Positions 1 through 10,023 of a DNA stretch of 64,000 bases are shown here, piece by piece. The notes below the pieces were generated by a model. It did no database searches. It saw only the letters and a program-made list of their open reading frames with translations, and was not told the origin of the DNA. Each line of letters opens with the position of its first letter. The first letter of the stretch is position 1. Origin of the DNA: Viola odorata (taxonomy: Eukaryota; Streptophyta; Magnoliopsida; Malpighiales; Violaceae); NCBI GenBank assembly GCA_963691705.1, contig OY829546.1, forward strand, positions 28,862,040 to 28,926,039. Reading direction: 5' to 3'. A program made the position numbers and the translations under genes.

Positions 1-987
1 AAAGGTTCGCCCTCGAATCTCATTCTGCATAGGGGTTGTATCGCAATCCCTCTTAGCATCAAGCCTTGCTTCTGCCATCTTTATTCACCTAAATCAAACT
101 TAACACAAGAAAGTGGAAATCTATTTTCGGCGAACACAGTTTAGTAAACCAAGCACAACTTTTGATTCCGATGTCCGAATTGCTTGATTCTTCTTGATTT
201 AGATTCCTAACAGATTGGTATGTATTGAAATATGATTTCGAGACTAACACTTTTGTGGACTGTTTTTGTGACTCTTTTGTGACTCTTCTCGTGACTTAAA
301 TAAAAGACTCAAAATAGAAAAGTAATGACACTTTGGTGGACTGATTTTGTGACTCTAATTGACACAACGAAAAAAGTAAAGGATAGTTACCAAACTTGAA
401 CGCCTTGAGCTCCGCTACTAACTGATAAGGCTACAGTCGCCTCGAGACTTAGCAATGAAATTGTGATCTAGTTCAAAGCTTGGATTTTGAATGCGGAAAC
501 ATAACTCAAAGAAAACCGTGAAACTCCAACACTGAGAGCTTTTGGCACTTCACGTCGAATCCCTTGAGGTTCTTGTGTCAAACCGATGAATCTGCAAGAC
601 TGGGTGCTCTTGGCAATTCAAAGACGAATGACTCAATAGATAGCAACATCGGGCTTTACTTGTGGCTACTCTCAGCTTGCGATACTAGGAATAGAACAAG
701 GTTCCAAAGGAACGGTTTATCAGGACGCACCTCTCAAAGACAAAGTCTCGTTCTTTTTCCAAAAATATCATAGATTATTTTATTCATACGGCAAGGCCTT
801 TAAATAGGCTAGGAAAATTACAAACTTAGAAATAAATAATTCCTAAACAGATAATTCCTAAATAGATAATTCCTAAATAAATAATTCCAAAAGAAATAAT
901 CCCTAAATAAATAATCCCTAAATAAGCCAAAACTCTATATAGTAATTAAAAATACATAAAATAGGAAATATTAATCCATACCTTCCT
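1..987. repeat. Partial unit at left edge (A body, 44-bp segment absent)
   Basis: Truncated by the window edge; it begins at the position equivalent to 1,111 in the next unit. The 44-bp segment is missing with a GATTGG junction near 215. It has TATCAGG and six 15-bp repeats. A private pair of differences, CTACAGTCGCCTCGAG near 430, contrasts with CTCCAGTCGCCTAGAG elsewhere. Confidence 0.95.
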
Positions 988-992
988 TTGCC

Positions 993-1018
993 AAACCCTA
1001 GTCGTCGCCAAACCCTAG
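993..1018 (+). promoter_or_regulatory. Paired telobox-like motifs AAACCCTAG (reference unit)
   Basis: AAACCCTAG occurs at 993-1001 and 1010-1018, separated by TCGTCGCC. AAACCCTA is the plant telobox core and a permutation of the CCCTAAA telomere repeat. The pair recurs in every unit; in K units the second copy is preceded by A instead of C. In plants, teloboxes bind Myb-type telomere-repeat proteins; any such role here is inference. Confidence 0.6.
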
Positions 1019-1070
1019 CCGACTTGGGCTTTCTGGTGCGCCTATGCGTGCGCGCTGCTTGGCCCACGCG

Positions 1071-1086
1071 GCTTGCGATACGAGGA
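1071..1086 (+). repeat. 16-bp motif GCTTGCGATACGAGGA, first copy (reference unit)
   Basis: The same 16 bases with one mismatch (GCTTGCGATACTAGGA) recur in the same orientation at 1,829-1,844. The core TTGCGATAC also occurs inverted at 1,148-1,156. All three occur once per unit. Confidence 0.85.
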
Positions 1087-1092
1087 TCGTAT
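1078..1092. repeat. Short hairpin ATACGA-GGA-TCGTAT (reference unit)
   Basis: Six-base perfect arms with a three-base loop, immediately beside the polypurine tract, at the place where a 3' LTR would begin on the minus strand. Too short to be a strong structure by itself. Confidence 0.5.
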
Positions 1093-1094
1093 GA

Positions 1095-1107
1095 TCCCCT
1101 CCCTCTT
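1095..1107 (-). promoter_or_regulatory. Polypurine tract AAGAGGGAGGGGA, LTR-retrotransposon-like (reference unit)
   Basis: Thirteen uninterrupted purines on the minus strand. In LTR retrotransposons such a tract primes plus-strand DNA synthesis and abuts the 3' LTR. Here it is followed by TCATACGATCC, not the canonical TG, so the LTR start is either mutated or slightly displaced. The tract is present in every unit; the unit at 62,261 has one extra purine transition within it. Confidence 0.55.
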
Positions 1108-1326
1108 ATCAAAGGTTCGCCCTCGAATCTCATTCTGCATAGGGGTTGTATCGCAATCCCTCTTAGCATCAAGCCTTGCTTCTGCCATCTTTATTCACCT
1201 AAATCAAACTTAACACAAGAAAGTGGAAATCTATTTTCGGCGAACACAGTTTAGTAAACCAAGCACAACTTTTGATTCCGATGTCCGAATTGCTTGATTC
1301 TTCTTGATTTAGATTCCTAACAGATA

Positions 1327-1370
1327 GGGCTTTCCAAGGAACTAAGATTCACTGAAATTGGACTCCAATA
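1327..1370. repeat. 44-bp presence/absence segment (reference unit)
   Basis: It starts GGGCTTTCCAAGG and ends CTCCAATA, and is flanked by the short direct repeat ATAGG (AGATAGGGC and CCAATAGGT). Units at 3,280, 5,528, 7,776, 10,024, 13,425, 15,673, 17,921 and 33,825 and the left-edge unit lack it precisely. Loss by slippage or microhomology between the ATAGG copies explains this; two of the units show GATTGG at the junction instead of GATAGG. Confidence 0.9.
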
Positions 1371-1401
1371 GGTATGTATTGAAATATGATTTCGAGACTA
1401 A

Positions 1402-1508
1402 CACTTTTGTGGACTGTTTTTGTGACTATTTTGTGACTCTTCTCGTGACTTAAATAAAAGACTCAAAATAGAAAAGTAATGACACTTTGGTGGACTGATT
1501 TTGTGACT
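1402..1508. repeat. Imperfect 26-bp direct repeat with GTGACT motifs (reference unit)
   Basis: Segments 1,402-1,427 and 1,483-1,508 match at 24 of 26 bases (shared GTGGACTG and TTTTGTGACT). Two more GTGACT hexamers at 1,433 and 1,445 lie between them. The cluster recurs in every unit, within the leader-like region on the minus strand. Confidence 0.85.
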
Positions 1509-1828
1509 CTAATTGACACAACGACAAAAGTAAAGGATAGTTACCAAACTTGAATGCCTTGAGCTCCGCTACTAACTGATAAGGCTCCAGTCGCCTAGAG
1601 ACTTAGTAATGAAATTGTGATCTAGTTCAAAGCTTGGATTTCGAATGCGGAAACATAACTCAAAGAAAACCGTGAAACTCCAACACTGAGAGCTCTTGGC
1701 ACTTCACGTCGAATCCCTTGAGGTTCTTGTGTCAAACCGATGAATCTCCAAGACTGGGTGCTCTTGGCAATTCAAAGACGAATGACTCAATAGATAGCAA
1801 CATCGGGCTTTACTTGTGGCTACTCTCA

Positions 1829-1844
1829 GCTTGCGATACTAGGA
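1829..1844 (+). repeat. 16-bp motif GCTTGCGATACTAGGA, second copy (reference unit)
   Basis: Direct repeat of the motif at 1,071 with G to T at one position. On the minus strand it lies about 90 bases past the AATAAA signal, where U5 would be expected. Confidence 0.85.
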
Positions 1845-1932
1845 ATAGAACAAGGTTCCAAAGGAACGGTTTATCAGGACGCACCTCTCAAAGACAAAGT
1901 CTCGTTCTTTTTCCAAAAATATCATAGATTAT

Positions 1933-1938
1933 TTTATT
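1933..1938 (-). promoter_or_regulatory. AATAAA polyadenylation-like signal (reference unit)
   Basis: On the minus strand AATAAA lies 14 bases past the TATA-like box, the usual close spacing in a compact plant LTR. Similar hexamers are common in AT-rich DNA, so this rests on its position. Confidence 0.4.
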
Positions 1939-1952
1939 CATACGGCAAGGCC

Positions 1953-1960
1953 TTTAAATA
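1953..1960 (-). promoter_or_regulatory. TATA-like box TATTTAAA (reference unit)
   Basis: Context on the minus strand is CCTATTTAAAGGCC. It sits just downstream of the 15-bp minisatellite and upstream of AATAAA, the order expected for U3, promoter and R in an LTR. It occurs once per unit, and is followed by the duplication in the five 1,311-bp units. Confidence 0.45.
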
Positions 1961-1983
1961 GGCTAGGAAAATTACAAACTTAG

Positions 1984-2073
1984 AAATAAATAATTCCTAA
2001 ACAGATAATTCCTAAATAGATAATTCCTAAATAAATAATTCCAAAAGAAATAATCCCTAAATAAATAATCCCT
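1984..2073. repeat. 15-bp AT-rich minisatellite, six units (reference unit)
   Basis: Six consecutive 15-mers of the type AAATARATAATTCCT, the last ones reading AAATAAATAATCCCT. The 1,138-bp units contain five, the others six, which accounts for 15 of the 16 bases of difference between the 1,138- and 1,154-bp forms. The last two copies create CCCTAAA heptamers at 2,055 and 2,070. Tandem repeats in this position are typical of U3 regions in plant LTRs such as Tnt1, where they act as enhancers; a regulatory role here is not shown. Confidence 0.9.
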
Positions 2074-2141
2074 AAATAAGCCAAAACTCTATATAGTAAT
2101 TAAAAATACATAAAATAGGAAATATTAATCCATACCTTCCT

Positions 2142-3279
2142 TTGCCAAACCCTAGTCGTCGCCAAACCCTAGCCGACTTGGGCTTTCTGGTGCGCCTATG
2201 CGTGCGCGCTGCTTGGCCCACGCGGCTTGCGATACGAGGATCGTATGATCCCCTCCCTCTTATCAAAGGTTCGCCCTCGAATCTCATTCTGCATAGGGGT
2301 TGTATCGCAATCCCTCTTAGCATCAAGCCTTGCTTCTGCCATCTTTATTCACCTAAATCAAACTTAACACAAGAAAGTGGAAATCTATTTTCGGCGAACA
2401 CAGTTTAGTAAACCAAGCACAACTTTTGATTCCGATGTCCGAATTGCTTGATTCTTCTTGATTTAGATTCCTAACAGATAGGGCTTTCCAAGGAACTAAG
2501 ATTCACTGAAATTGGACTCCAATAGGTATGTATTGAAATATGATTTCGAGACTAACACTTTTGTGGACTGTTTTTGTGACTCTTTTGTGACTCTTCTCGT
2601 GACTTAAATAAAAGACTCAAAATAGAAAAGTAATGACACTTTGGTGGACTGATTTTGTGACTCTAATTGACACAACGACAAAAGTAAAGGATAGTTACCA
2701 AACTTGAATGCCTTGAGCTCCGCTACTAACTGATAAGGCTCCAGTCGCCTAGAGACTTAGTAATGAAATTGTGATCTAGTTCAAAGCTTGGATTTCGAAT
2801 GCGGAAACATAACTCAAAGAAAACCGTGAAACTCCAACACTGAGAGCTCTTGGCACTTCACGTCGAATCCCTTGAGGTTCTTGTGTCAAACCGATGAATC
2901 TCCAAGACTGGGTGCTCTTGGCAATTCAAAGACGAATGACTCAATAGATAGCAACATCGGGCTTACTTGTGGCTACTCTCAGCTTGCGATACTAGGAATA
3001 GAACAAGGTTCCATAGGAACGGTTTATAAGGACGCACCTCTCAAACACAAAGTCTCGTTCTTTTTCCAAAAATATCATAGATTATTTTATTCATACGGCA
3101 AGGCCTTTAAATAGGCTAGGAAAATTACAAACTTAGAAATAAATAATTCCTAAACAGATAATTCCTAAATAGATAATTCCTAAATAAATAATTCCAAAAT
3201 AAATAATCCCTAAATAAGCCAAAACTCTATATAGTAATTAAAAATACATAAAATAGGAAATATTAATCCATACCCTCCT
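2142..3279. repeat. 1,138-bp unit, Q box, B body
   Basis: Standard B unit with the 44-bp segment, GGGCTTACT, TATAAGG and five 15-bp repeats. It reads GTGACTCTTTTG where most early B units have GTGACTATTTTG. Confidence 0.95.
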
Positions 3280-4389
3280 TTGCCAAACCCTAGTCGTCGC
3301 AAAACCCTAGCCGACTTGGGCTTTCTGGTGCGCCTATGCGTGCGCGCTGCTTGGCCCACGCGGCTTGCGATACGAGGATCGTATGATCCCCTCCCTCTTA
3401 TCAAAGGTTCGCCCTCGAATCTCATTCTGCATAGGGGTTGTATCGCAATCCCTCTTAGCATCAAGCCTTGCTTCTGCCATCTTTATTCACCTAAATCAAA
3501 CTTAACACAAGAAAGTGGAAATCTATTTTCGGCGAACACAGTTTAGTAAACCAAGCACAACTTTTGATTCCGATGTCCGAATTGCTTGATTCTTCTTGAT
3601 TTAGATTCCTAACAGATTGGTATGTATTGAAATATGATTTCGAGACTAACACTTTTGTGGACTGTTTTTGTGACTCTTTTGTGACTCTTCTCGTGACTTA
3701 AATAAAAGACTCAAAATAGAAAAGTAATGACACTTTGGTGGACTGATTTTGTGACTCTAATTGACACAACGAAAAAAGTAAAGGATAGTTACCAAACTTG
3801 AACGCCTTGAGCTCCGCTACTAACTGATAAGGCTCCAGTCGCCTAGAGACTTAGCAATGAAATTGTGATCTAGTTCAAAGCTTGGATTTTGAATGCGGAA
3901 ACATAACTCAAAGAAAACCGTGAAACTCCAACACTGAGAGCTTTTGGCACTTCACGTCGAATCCCTTGAGGTTCTTGTGTCAAACCGATGAATCTGCAAG
4001 ACTGGGTGCTCTTGGCAATTCAAAGACGAATGACTCAATAGATAGCAACATCGGGCTTTACTTGTGGCTACTCTCAGCTTGCGATACTAGGAATAGAACA
4101 AGGTTCCAAAGGAACGGTTTATCAGGACGCACCTCTCAAAGACAAAGTCTCGTTCTTTTTCCAAAAATATCATAGATTATTTTATTCATACGGCAAGGCC
4201 TTTAAATAGGCTAGGAAAATTACAAACTTAGAAATAAATAATTCCTAAACAGATAATTCCTAAATAGATAATTCCTAAATAAATAATTCCAAAAGAAATA
4301 ATCCCTAAATAAATAATCCCTAAATAAGCCAAAACTCTATATAGTAATTAAAAATACATAAAATAGGAAATATTAATCCATACCTTCCT
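3280..4389. repeat. 1,110-bp unit, K box, A body
   Basis: First half of the first exact 2,248-bp dimer. The 44-bp segment is absent with a GATTGG junction, as in the left-edge partial unit; later A units have GATAGG. Confidence 0.95.
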
Positions 4390-5527
4390 TTGCCAAACCC
4401 TAGTCGTCGCCAAACCCTAGCCGACTTGGGCTTTCTGGTGCGCCTATGCGTGCGCGCTGCTTGGCCCACGCGGCTTGCGATACGAGGATCGTATGATCCC
4501 CTCCCTCTTATCAAAGGTTCGCCCTCGAATCTCATTCTGCATAGGGGTTGTATCGCAATCCCTCTTAGCATCAAGCCTTGCTTCTGCCATCTTTATTCAC
4601 CTAAATCAAACTTAACACAAGAAAGTGGAAATCTATTTTCGGCGAACACAGTTTAGTAAACCAAGCACAACTTTTGATTCCGATGTCCGAATTGCTTGAT
4701 TCTTCTTGATTTAGATTCCTAACAGATAGGGCTTTCCAAGGAACTAAGATTCACTGAAATTGGACTCCAATAGGTATGTATTGAAATATGATTTCGAGAC
4801 TAACACTTTTGTGGACTGTTTTTGTGACTATTTTGTGACTCTTCTCGTGACTTAAATAAAAGACTCAAAATAGAAAAGTAATGACACTTTGGTGGACTGA
4901 TTTTGTGACTCTAATTGACACAACGACAAAAGTAAAGGATAGTTACCAAACTTGAATGCCTTGAGCTCCGCTACTAACTGATAAGGCTCCAGTCGCCTAG
5001 AGACTTAGTAATGAAATTGTGATCTAGTTCAAAGCTTGGATTTCGAATGCGGAAACATAACTCAAAGAAAACCGTGAAACTCCAACACTGAGAGCTCTTG
5101 GCACTTCACGTCGAATCCCTTGAGGTTCTTGTGTCAAACCGATGAATCTCCAAGACTGGGTGCTCTTGGCAATTCAAAGACGAATGACTCAATAGATAGC
5201 AACATCGGGCTTACTTGTGGCTACTCTCAGCTTGCGATACTAGGAATAGAACAAGGTTCCATAGGAACGGTTTATAAGGACGCACCTCTCAAACACAAAG
5301 TCTCGTTCTTTTTCCAAAAATATCATAGATTATTTTATTCATACGGCAAGGCCTTTAAATAGGCTAGGAAAATTACAAACTTAGAAATAAATAATTCCTA
5401 AACAGATAATTCCTAAATAAATAATTCCTAAATAAATAATTCCAAAATAAATAATCCCTAAATAAGCCAAAACTCTATATAGTAATTAAAAATACATAAA
5501 ATAGGAAATATTAATCCATACCCTCCT
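4390..5527. repeat. 1,138-bp unit, Q box, B body
   Basis: Second half of the dimer from 3,280. The 44-bp segment is present, GTGACTATTTTG, TATAAGG, five 15-bp repeats with AAATAAATAATTCC as the third. Confidence 0.95.
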
Positions 5528-6637
5528 TTGCCAAACCCTAGTCGTCGCAAAACCCTAGCCGACTTGGGCTTTCTGGTGCGCCTATGCGTGCGCGCTGCTT
5601 GGCCCACGCGGCTTGCGATACGAGGATCGTATGATCCCCTCCCTCTTATCAAAGGTTCGCCCTCGAATCTCATTCTGCATAGGGGTTGTATCGCAATCCC
5701 TCTTAGCATCAAGCCTTGCTTCTGCCATCTTTATTCACCTAAATCAAACTTAACACAAGAAAGTGGAAATCTATTTTCGGCGAACACAGTTTAGTAAACC
5801 AAGCACAACTTTTGATTCCGATGTCCGAATTGCTTGATTCTTCTTGATTTAGATTCCTAACAGATAGGTATGTATTGAAATATGATTTCGAGACTAACAC
5901 TTTTGTGGACTGTTTTTGTGACTCTTTTGTGACTCTTCTCGTGACTTAAATAAAAGACTCAAAATAGAAAAGTAATGACACTTTGGTGGACTGATTTTGT
6001 GACTCTAATTGGCACAACGAAAAAAGTAAAGGATAGTTACCAAACTTGAACGCCTTGAGCTCCGCTACTAACTGATAAGGCTCCAGTCGCCTAGAGACTT
6101 AGCAATGAAATTGTGATCTAGTTCAAAGCTTGGATTTTGAATGCGGAAACATAACTCAAAGAAAACCGTGAAACTCCAACACTGAGAGCTTTTGGCACTT
6201 CACGTCGAATCCCTTGAGGTTCTTGTGTCAAACCGATGAATCTGCAAGACTAGGTGCTCTTGGCAATTCAAAGACGAATGACTCAATAGATAGCAACATC
6301 GGGCTTTACTTGTGGCTACTCTCAGCTTGCGATACTAGGAATAGAACAAGGTTCCAAAGGAACGGTTTATCAGGACGCACCTCTCAAAGACAAAGTCTCG
6401 TTCTTTTTCCAAAAATATCATAGATTATTTTATTCATACGGCAAGGCCTTTAAATAGGCTAGGAAAATTACAAACTTAGAAATAAATAATTCCTAAACAG
6501 ATAATTCCTAAATAGATAATTCCTAAATAAATAATTCCAAAAGAAATAATCCCTAAATAAATAATCCCTAAATAAGCCAAAACTCTATATAGTAATTAAA
6601 AATACATAAAATAGGAAATATTAATCCATACCTTCCT
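5528..6637. repeat. 1,110-bp unit, K box, A body
   Basis: 44-bp segment absent with GATAGG junction. Carries AATTGGCACAACG, shared only with the unit at 7,776, and a private GACTAGGTGC near 6,248. Confidence 0.95.
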
Positions 6638-7775
6638 TTGCCAAACCCTAGTCGTCGCCAAACCCTAGCCGACTTGGGCTTTCTGGTGCGCCTATGCGTG
6701 CGCGCTGCTTGGCCCACGCGGCTTGCGATACGAGGATCGTATGATCCCCTCCCTCTTATCAAAGGTTCGCCCTCGAATCTCATTCTGCATAGGGGTTGTA
6801 TCGCAATCCCTCTTAGCATCAAGCCTTGCTTCTGCCATCTTTATTCACCTAAATCAAACTTAACACAAGAAAGTGGAAATCTATTTTCGGCGAACACAGT
6901 TTAGTAAACCAAGCACAACTTTTGATTCCGATGTCCGAATTGCTTGATTCTTCTTGATTTAGATTCCTAACAGATAGGGCTTTCCAAGGAACTAAGATTC
7001 ACTGAAATTGGACTCCAATAGGTATGTATTGAAATATGATTTCGAGACTAACACTTTTGTGGACTGTTTTTGTGACTATTTTGTGACTCTTCTCGTGACT
7101 TAAATAAAAGACTCAAAATAGAAAAGTAATGACACTTTGGTGGACTGATTTTGTGACTCTAATTGACACAACGACAAAAGTAAAGGATAGTTACCAAACT
7201 TGAATGCCTTGAGCTCCGCTACTAACTGATAAGGCTCCAGTCGCCTAGAGACTTAGTAATGAAATTGTGATCTAGTTCAAAGCTTGGATTTCGAATGCGG
7301 AAACATAACTCAAAGAAAACCGTGAAACTCCAACACTGAGAGCTCTTGGCACTTCACGTCGAATCCCTTGAGGTTCTTGTGTCAAACCGATGAATCTCCA
7401 AGACTGGGTGCTCTTGGCAATTCAAAGACGAATGACTCAATAGATAGCAACATCGGGCTTACTTGTGGCTACTCTCAGCTTGCGATACTAGGAATAGAAC
7501 AAGGTTCCATAGGAACGGTTTATAAGGACGCACCTCTCAAACACAAAGTCTCGTTCTTTTTCCAAAAATATCATAGATTATTTTATTCATACGGCAAGGC
7601 CTTTAAATAGGCTAGGAAAATTACAAACTTAGAAATAAATAATTCCTAAACAGATAATTCCTAAATAAATAATTCCTAAATAAATAATTCCAAAATAAAT
7701 AATCCCTAAATAAGCCAAAACTCTATATAGTAATTAAAAATACATAAAATAGGAAATATTAATCCATACCCTCCT
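6638..7775. repeat. 1,138-bp unit, Q box, B body
   Basis: Second half of the dimer from 5,528, with GTGACTATTTTG and TATAAGG like the B units at 4,390 and 8,886. Confidence 0.95.
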
Positions 7776-8885
7776 TTGCCAAACCCTAGTCGTCGCAAAA
7801 CCCTAGCCGACTTGGGCTTTCTGGTGCGCCTATGCGTGCGCGCTGCTTGGCCCACGCGGCTTGCGATACGAGGATCGTATGATCCCCTCCCTCTTATCAA
7901 AGGTTCGCCCTCGAATCTCATTCTGCATAGGGGTTGTATCGCAATCCCTCTTAGCATCAAGCCTTGCTTCTGCCATCTTTATTCACCTAAATCAAACTTA
8001 ACACAAGAAAGTGGAAATCTATTTTCGGCGAACACAGTTTAGTAAACCAAGCACAACTTTTGATTCCGATGTCCGAATTGCTTGATTCTTCTTGATTTAG
8101 ATTCCTAACAGATAGGTATGTATTGAAATATGATTTCGAGACTAACACTTTTGTGGACTGTTTTTGTGACTCTTTTGTGACTCTTCTCGTGACTTAAATA
8201 AAAGACTCAAAATAGAAAAGTAATGACACTTTGGTGGACTGATTTTGTGACTCTAATTGGCACAACGAAAAAAGTAAAGGATAGTTACCAAACTTGAACG
8301 CCTTGAGCTCCGCTACTAACTGATAAGGCTCCAGTCGCCTAGAGACTTAGCAATGAAATTGTGATCTAGTTCAAAGCTTGGATTTTGAATGCGGAAACAT
8401 AACTCAAAGAAAACCGTGAAACTCCAACACTGAGAGCTTTTGGCACTTCACGTCGAATCCCTTGAGGTTCTTGTGTCAAACCGATGAATCTGCAAGACTG
8501 GGTGCTCTTGGCAATTCAAAGACGAATGACTCAATAGATAGCAACATCGGGCTTTACTTGTGGCTACTCTCAGCTTGCGATACTAGGAATAGAACAAGGT
8601 TCCAAAGGAACGGTTTATCAGGACGCACCTCTCAAAGACAAAGTCTCGTTCTTTTTCCAAAAATATCATAGATTATTTTATTCATACGGCAAGGCCTTTA
8701 AATAGGCTAGGAAAATTACAAACTTAGAAATAAATAATTCCTAAACAGATAATTCCTAAATAGATAATTCCTAAATAAATAATTCCAAAAGAAATAATCC
8801 CTAAATAAATAATCCCTAAATAAGCCAAAACTCTATATAGTAATTAAAAATACATAAAATAGGAAATATTAATCCATACCTTCCT
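7776..8885. repeat. 1,110-bp unit, K box, A body
   Basis: 44-bp segment absent; shares AATTGGCACAACG with the A unit one dimer upstream, evidence that the two dimers are recent copies. Confidence 0.95.
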
Positions 8886-10023
8886 TTGCCAAACCCTAGT
8901 CGTCGCCAAACCCTAGCCGACTTGGGCTTTCTGGTGCGCCTATGCGTGCGCGCTGCTTGGCCCACGCGGCTTGCGATACGAGGATCGTATGATCCCCTCC
9001 CTCTTATCAAAGGTTCGCCCTCGAATCTCATTCTGCATAGGGGTTGTATCGCAATCCCTCTTAGCATCAAGCCTTGCTTCTGCCATCTTTATTCACCTAA
9101 ATCAAACTTAACACAAGAAAGTGGAAATCTATTTTCGGCGAACACAGTTTAGTAAACCAAGCACAACTTTTGATTCCGATGTCCGAATTGCTTGATTCTT
9201 CTTGATTTAGATTCCTAACAGATAGGGCTTTCCAAGGAACTAAGATTCACTGAAATTGGACTCCAATAGGTATGTATTGAAATATGATTTCGAGACTAAC
9301 ACTTTTGTGGACTGTTTTTGTGACTATTTTGTGACTCTTCTCGTGACTTAAATAAAAGACTCAAAATAGAAAAGTAATGACACTTTGGTGGACTGATTTT
9401 GTGACTCTAATTGACACAACGACAAAAGTAAAGGATAGTTACCAAACTTGAATGCCTTGAGCTCCGCTACTAACTGATAAGGCTCCAGTCGCCTAGAGAC
9501 TTAGTAATGAAATTGTGATCTAGTTCAAAGCTTGGATTTCGAATGCGGAAACATAACTCAAAGAAAACCGTGAAACTCCAACACTGAGAGCTCTTGGCAC
9601 TTCACGTCGAATCCCTTGAGGTTCTTGTGTCAAACCGATGAATCTCCAAGACTGGGTGCTCTTGGCAATTCAAAGACGAATGACTCAATAGATAGCAACA
9701 TCGGGCTTACTTGTGGCTACTCTCAGCTTGCGATACTAGGAATAGAACAAGGTTCCATAGGAACGGTTTATAAGGACGCACCTCTCAAACACAAAGTCTC
9801 GTTCTTTTTCCAAAAATATCATAGATTATTTTATTCATACGGCAAGGCCTTTAAATAGGCTAGGAAAATTACAAACTTAGAAATAAATAATTCCTAAACA
9901 GATAATTCCTAAATAAATAATTCCTAAATAAATAATTCCAAAATAAATAATCCCTAAATAAGCCAAAACTCTATATAGTAATTAAAAATACATAAAATAG
10001 GAAATATTAATCCATACCCTCCT
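8886..10023. repeat. 1,138-bp unit, Q box, B body
   Basis: Second half of the dimer from 7,776; GTGACTATTTTG, TATAAGG, five 15-bp repeats. Confidence 0.95.

Larger units (their letters stand above)
1073..1156. repeat. 9-bp inverted repeat TTGCGATAC / GTATCGCAA (reference unit)
   Basis: The arms lie at 1,073-1,081 and 1,148-1,156, perfect, with a 66-base spacer that contains the polypurine tract. Confidence 0.75.
1042..1188 (-). other. 48-codon ATG frame, possible gag-start or fused remnant (reference unit)
   Basis: On the minus strand an ATG at 1,188 lies in good plant context (AAGATGGCA), with an in-frame TGA two codons upstream. It opens a 48-residue frame starting MAEARLDAKRDCD and ending in PSSAHA, with TAG at 1,042-1,044. 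The frame runs through the polypurine tract into the U3-like segment. It is open in all 55 box regions: R units change three residues (A2T, D7Y, A8S), Y units change A48V, and the private changes near 58,928 and 62,373 are synonymous. It is basic and has no domain I recognise. A retrotransposon whose gag start was fused to its 3' end by a large deletion would look like this. Whether it is translated is unknown. Confidence 0.35.
988..2141. repeat. 1,154-bp unit, Q box, B-to-A mosaic
   Basis: The 44-bp segment is present and the markers up to CTCCAAGAC are B-type. From GGGCTTTACT onward (about 1,806) they are A-type, including TATCAGG and six 15-bp repeats. It is used below as the reference unit for internal features. 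Confidence 0.95.

Noticed and set aside
564..773. Recurring plus-strand frame of 65-80 codons once per unit (start of sequence MRFLCQTDES)
   Set aside because: It starts at TTG, not ATG. Its C-terminal half changes frame between families because of the 1-base GGGCTT(T)ACT indel, and C units often lack it. It has no recognisable domain and runs against the direction of the LTR-like signals.
918..1172. Recurring 84-codon minus-strand frame containing FEGEPLIRGRGSYDP
   Set aside because: The look is reminiscent of polypurine-tract-spanning ends of retroelement pol genes, but it is closed by a stop in all H units and begins at TTG, so it is not kept as a gene. I cannot tell which frame, if any, was the original coding one.
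988..1254. Recurring 88-codon plus-strand frame (MPNPSRRQTL...)
   Set aside because: TTG start, composition dictated by the GC-rich box and overlapping frames on the other strand. Its sameness follows from the DNA being repeated.
1352..1544. Possible minus-strand intron from GGTAACT to CAATTTCAG in the leader-like region
   Set aside because: Splice-like dinucleotides are common in AT-rich DNA, no branch point stands out, and the acceptor is removed in all units lacking the 44-bp segment.
1189..1932. Primer binding site for a tRNA downstream of the proposed LTR
   Set aside because: I looked for the initiator-methionine type TGGTATCAGAG and other common plant types on the minus strand and found none at a sensible distance. 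TGGAGTTTCACGG and TGGTAACTATCC begin with TGG but match no tRNA end I know.
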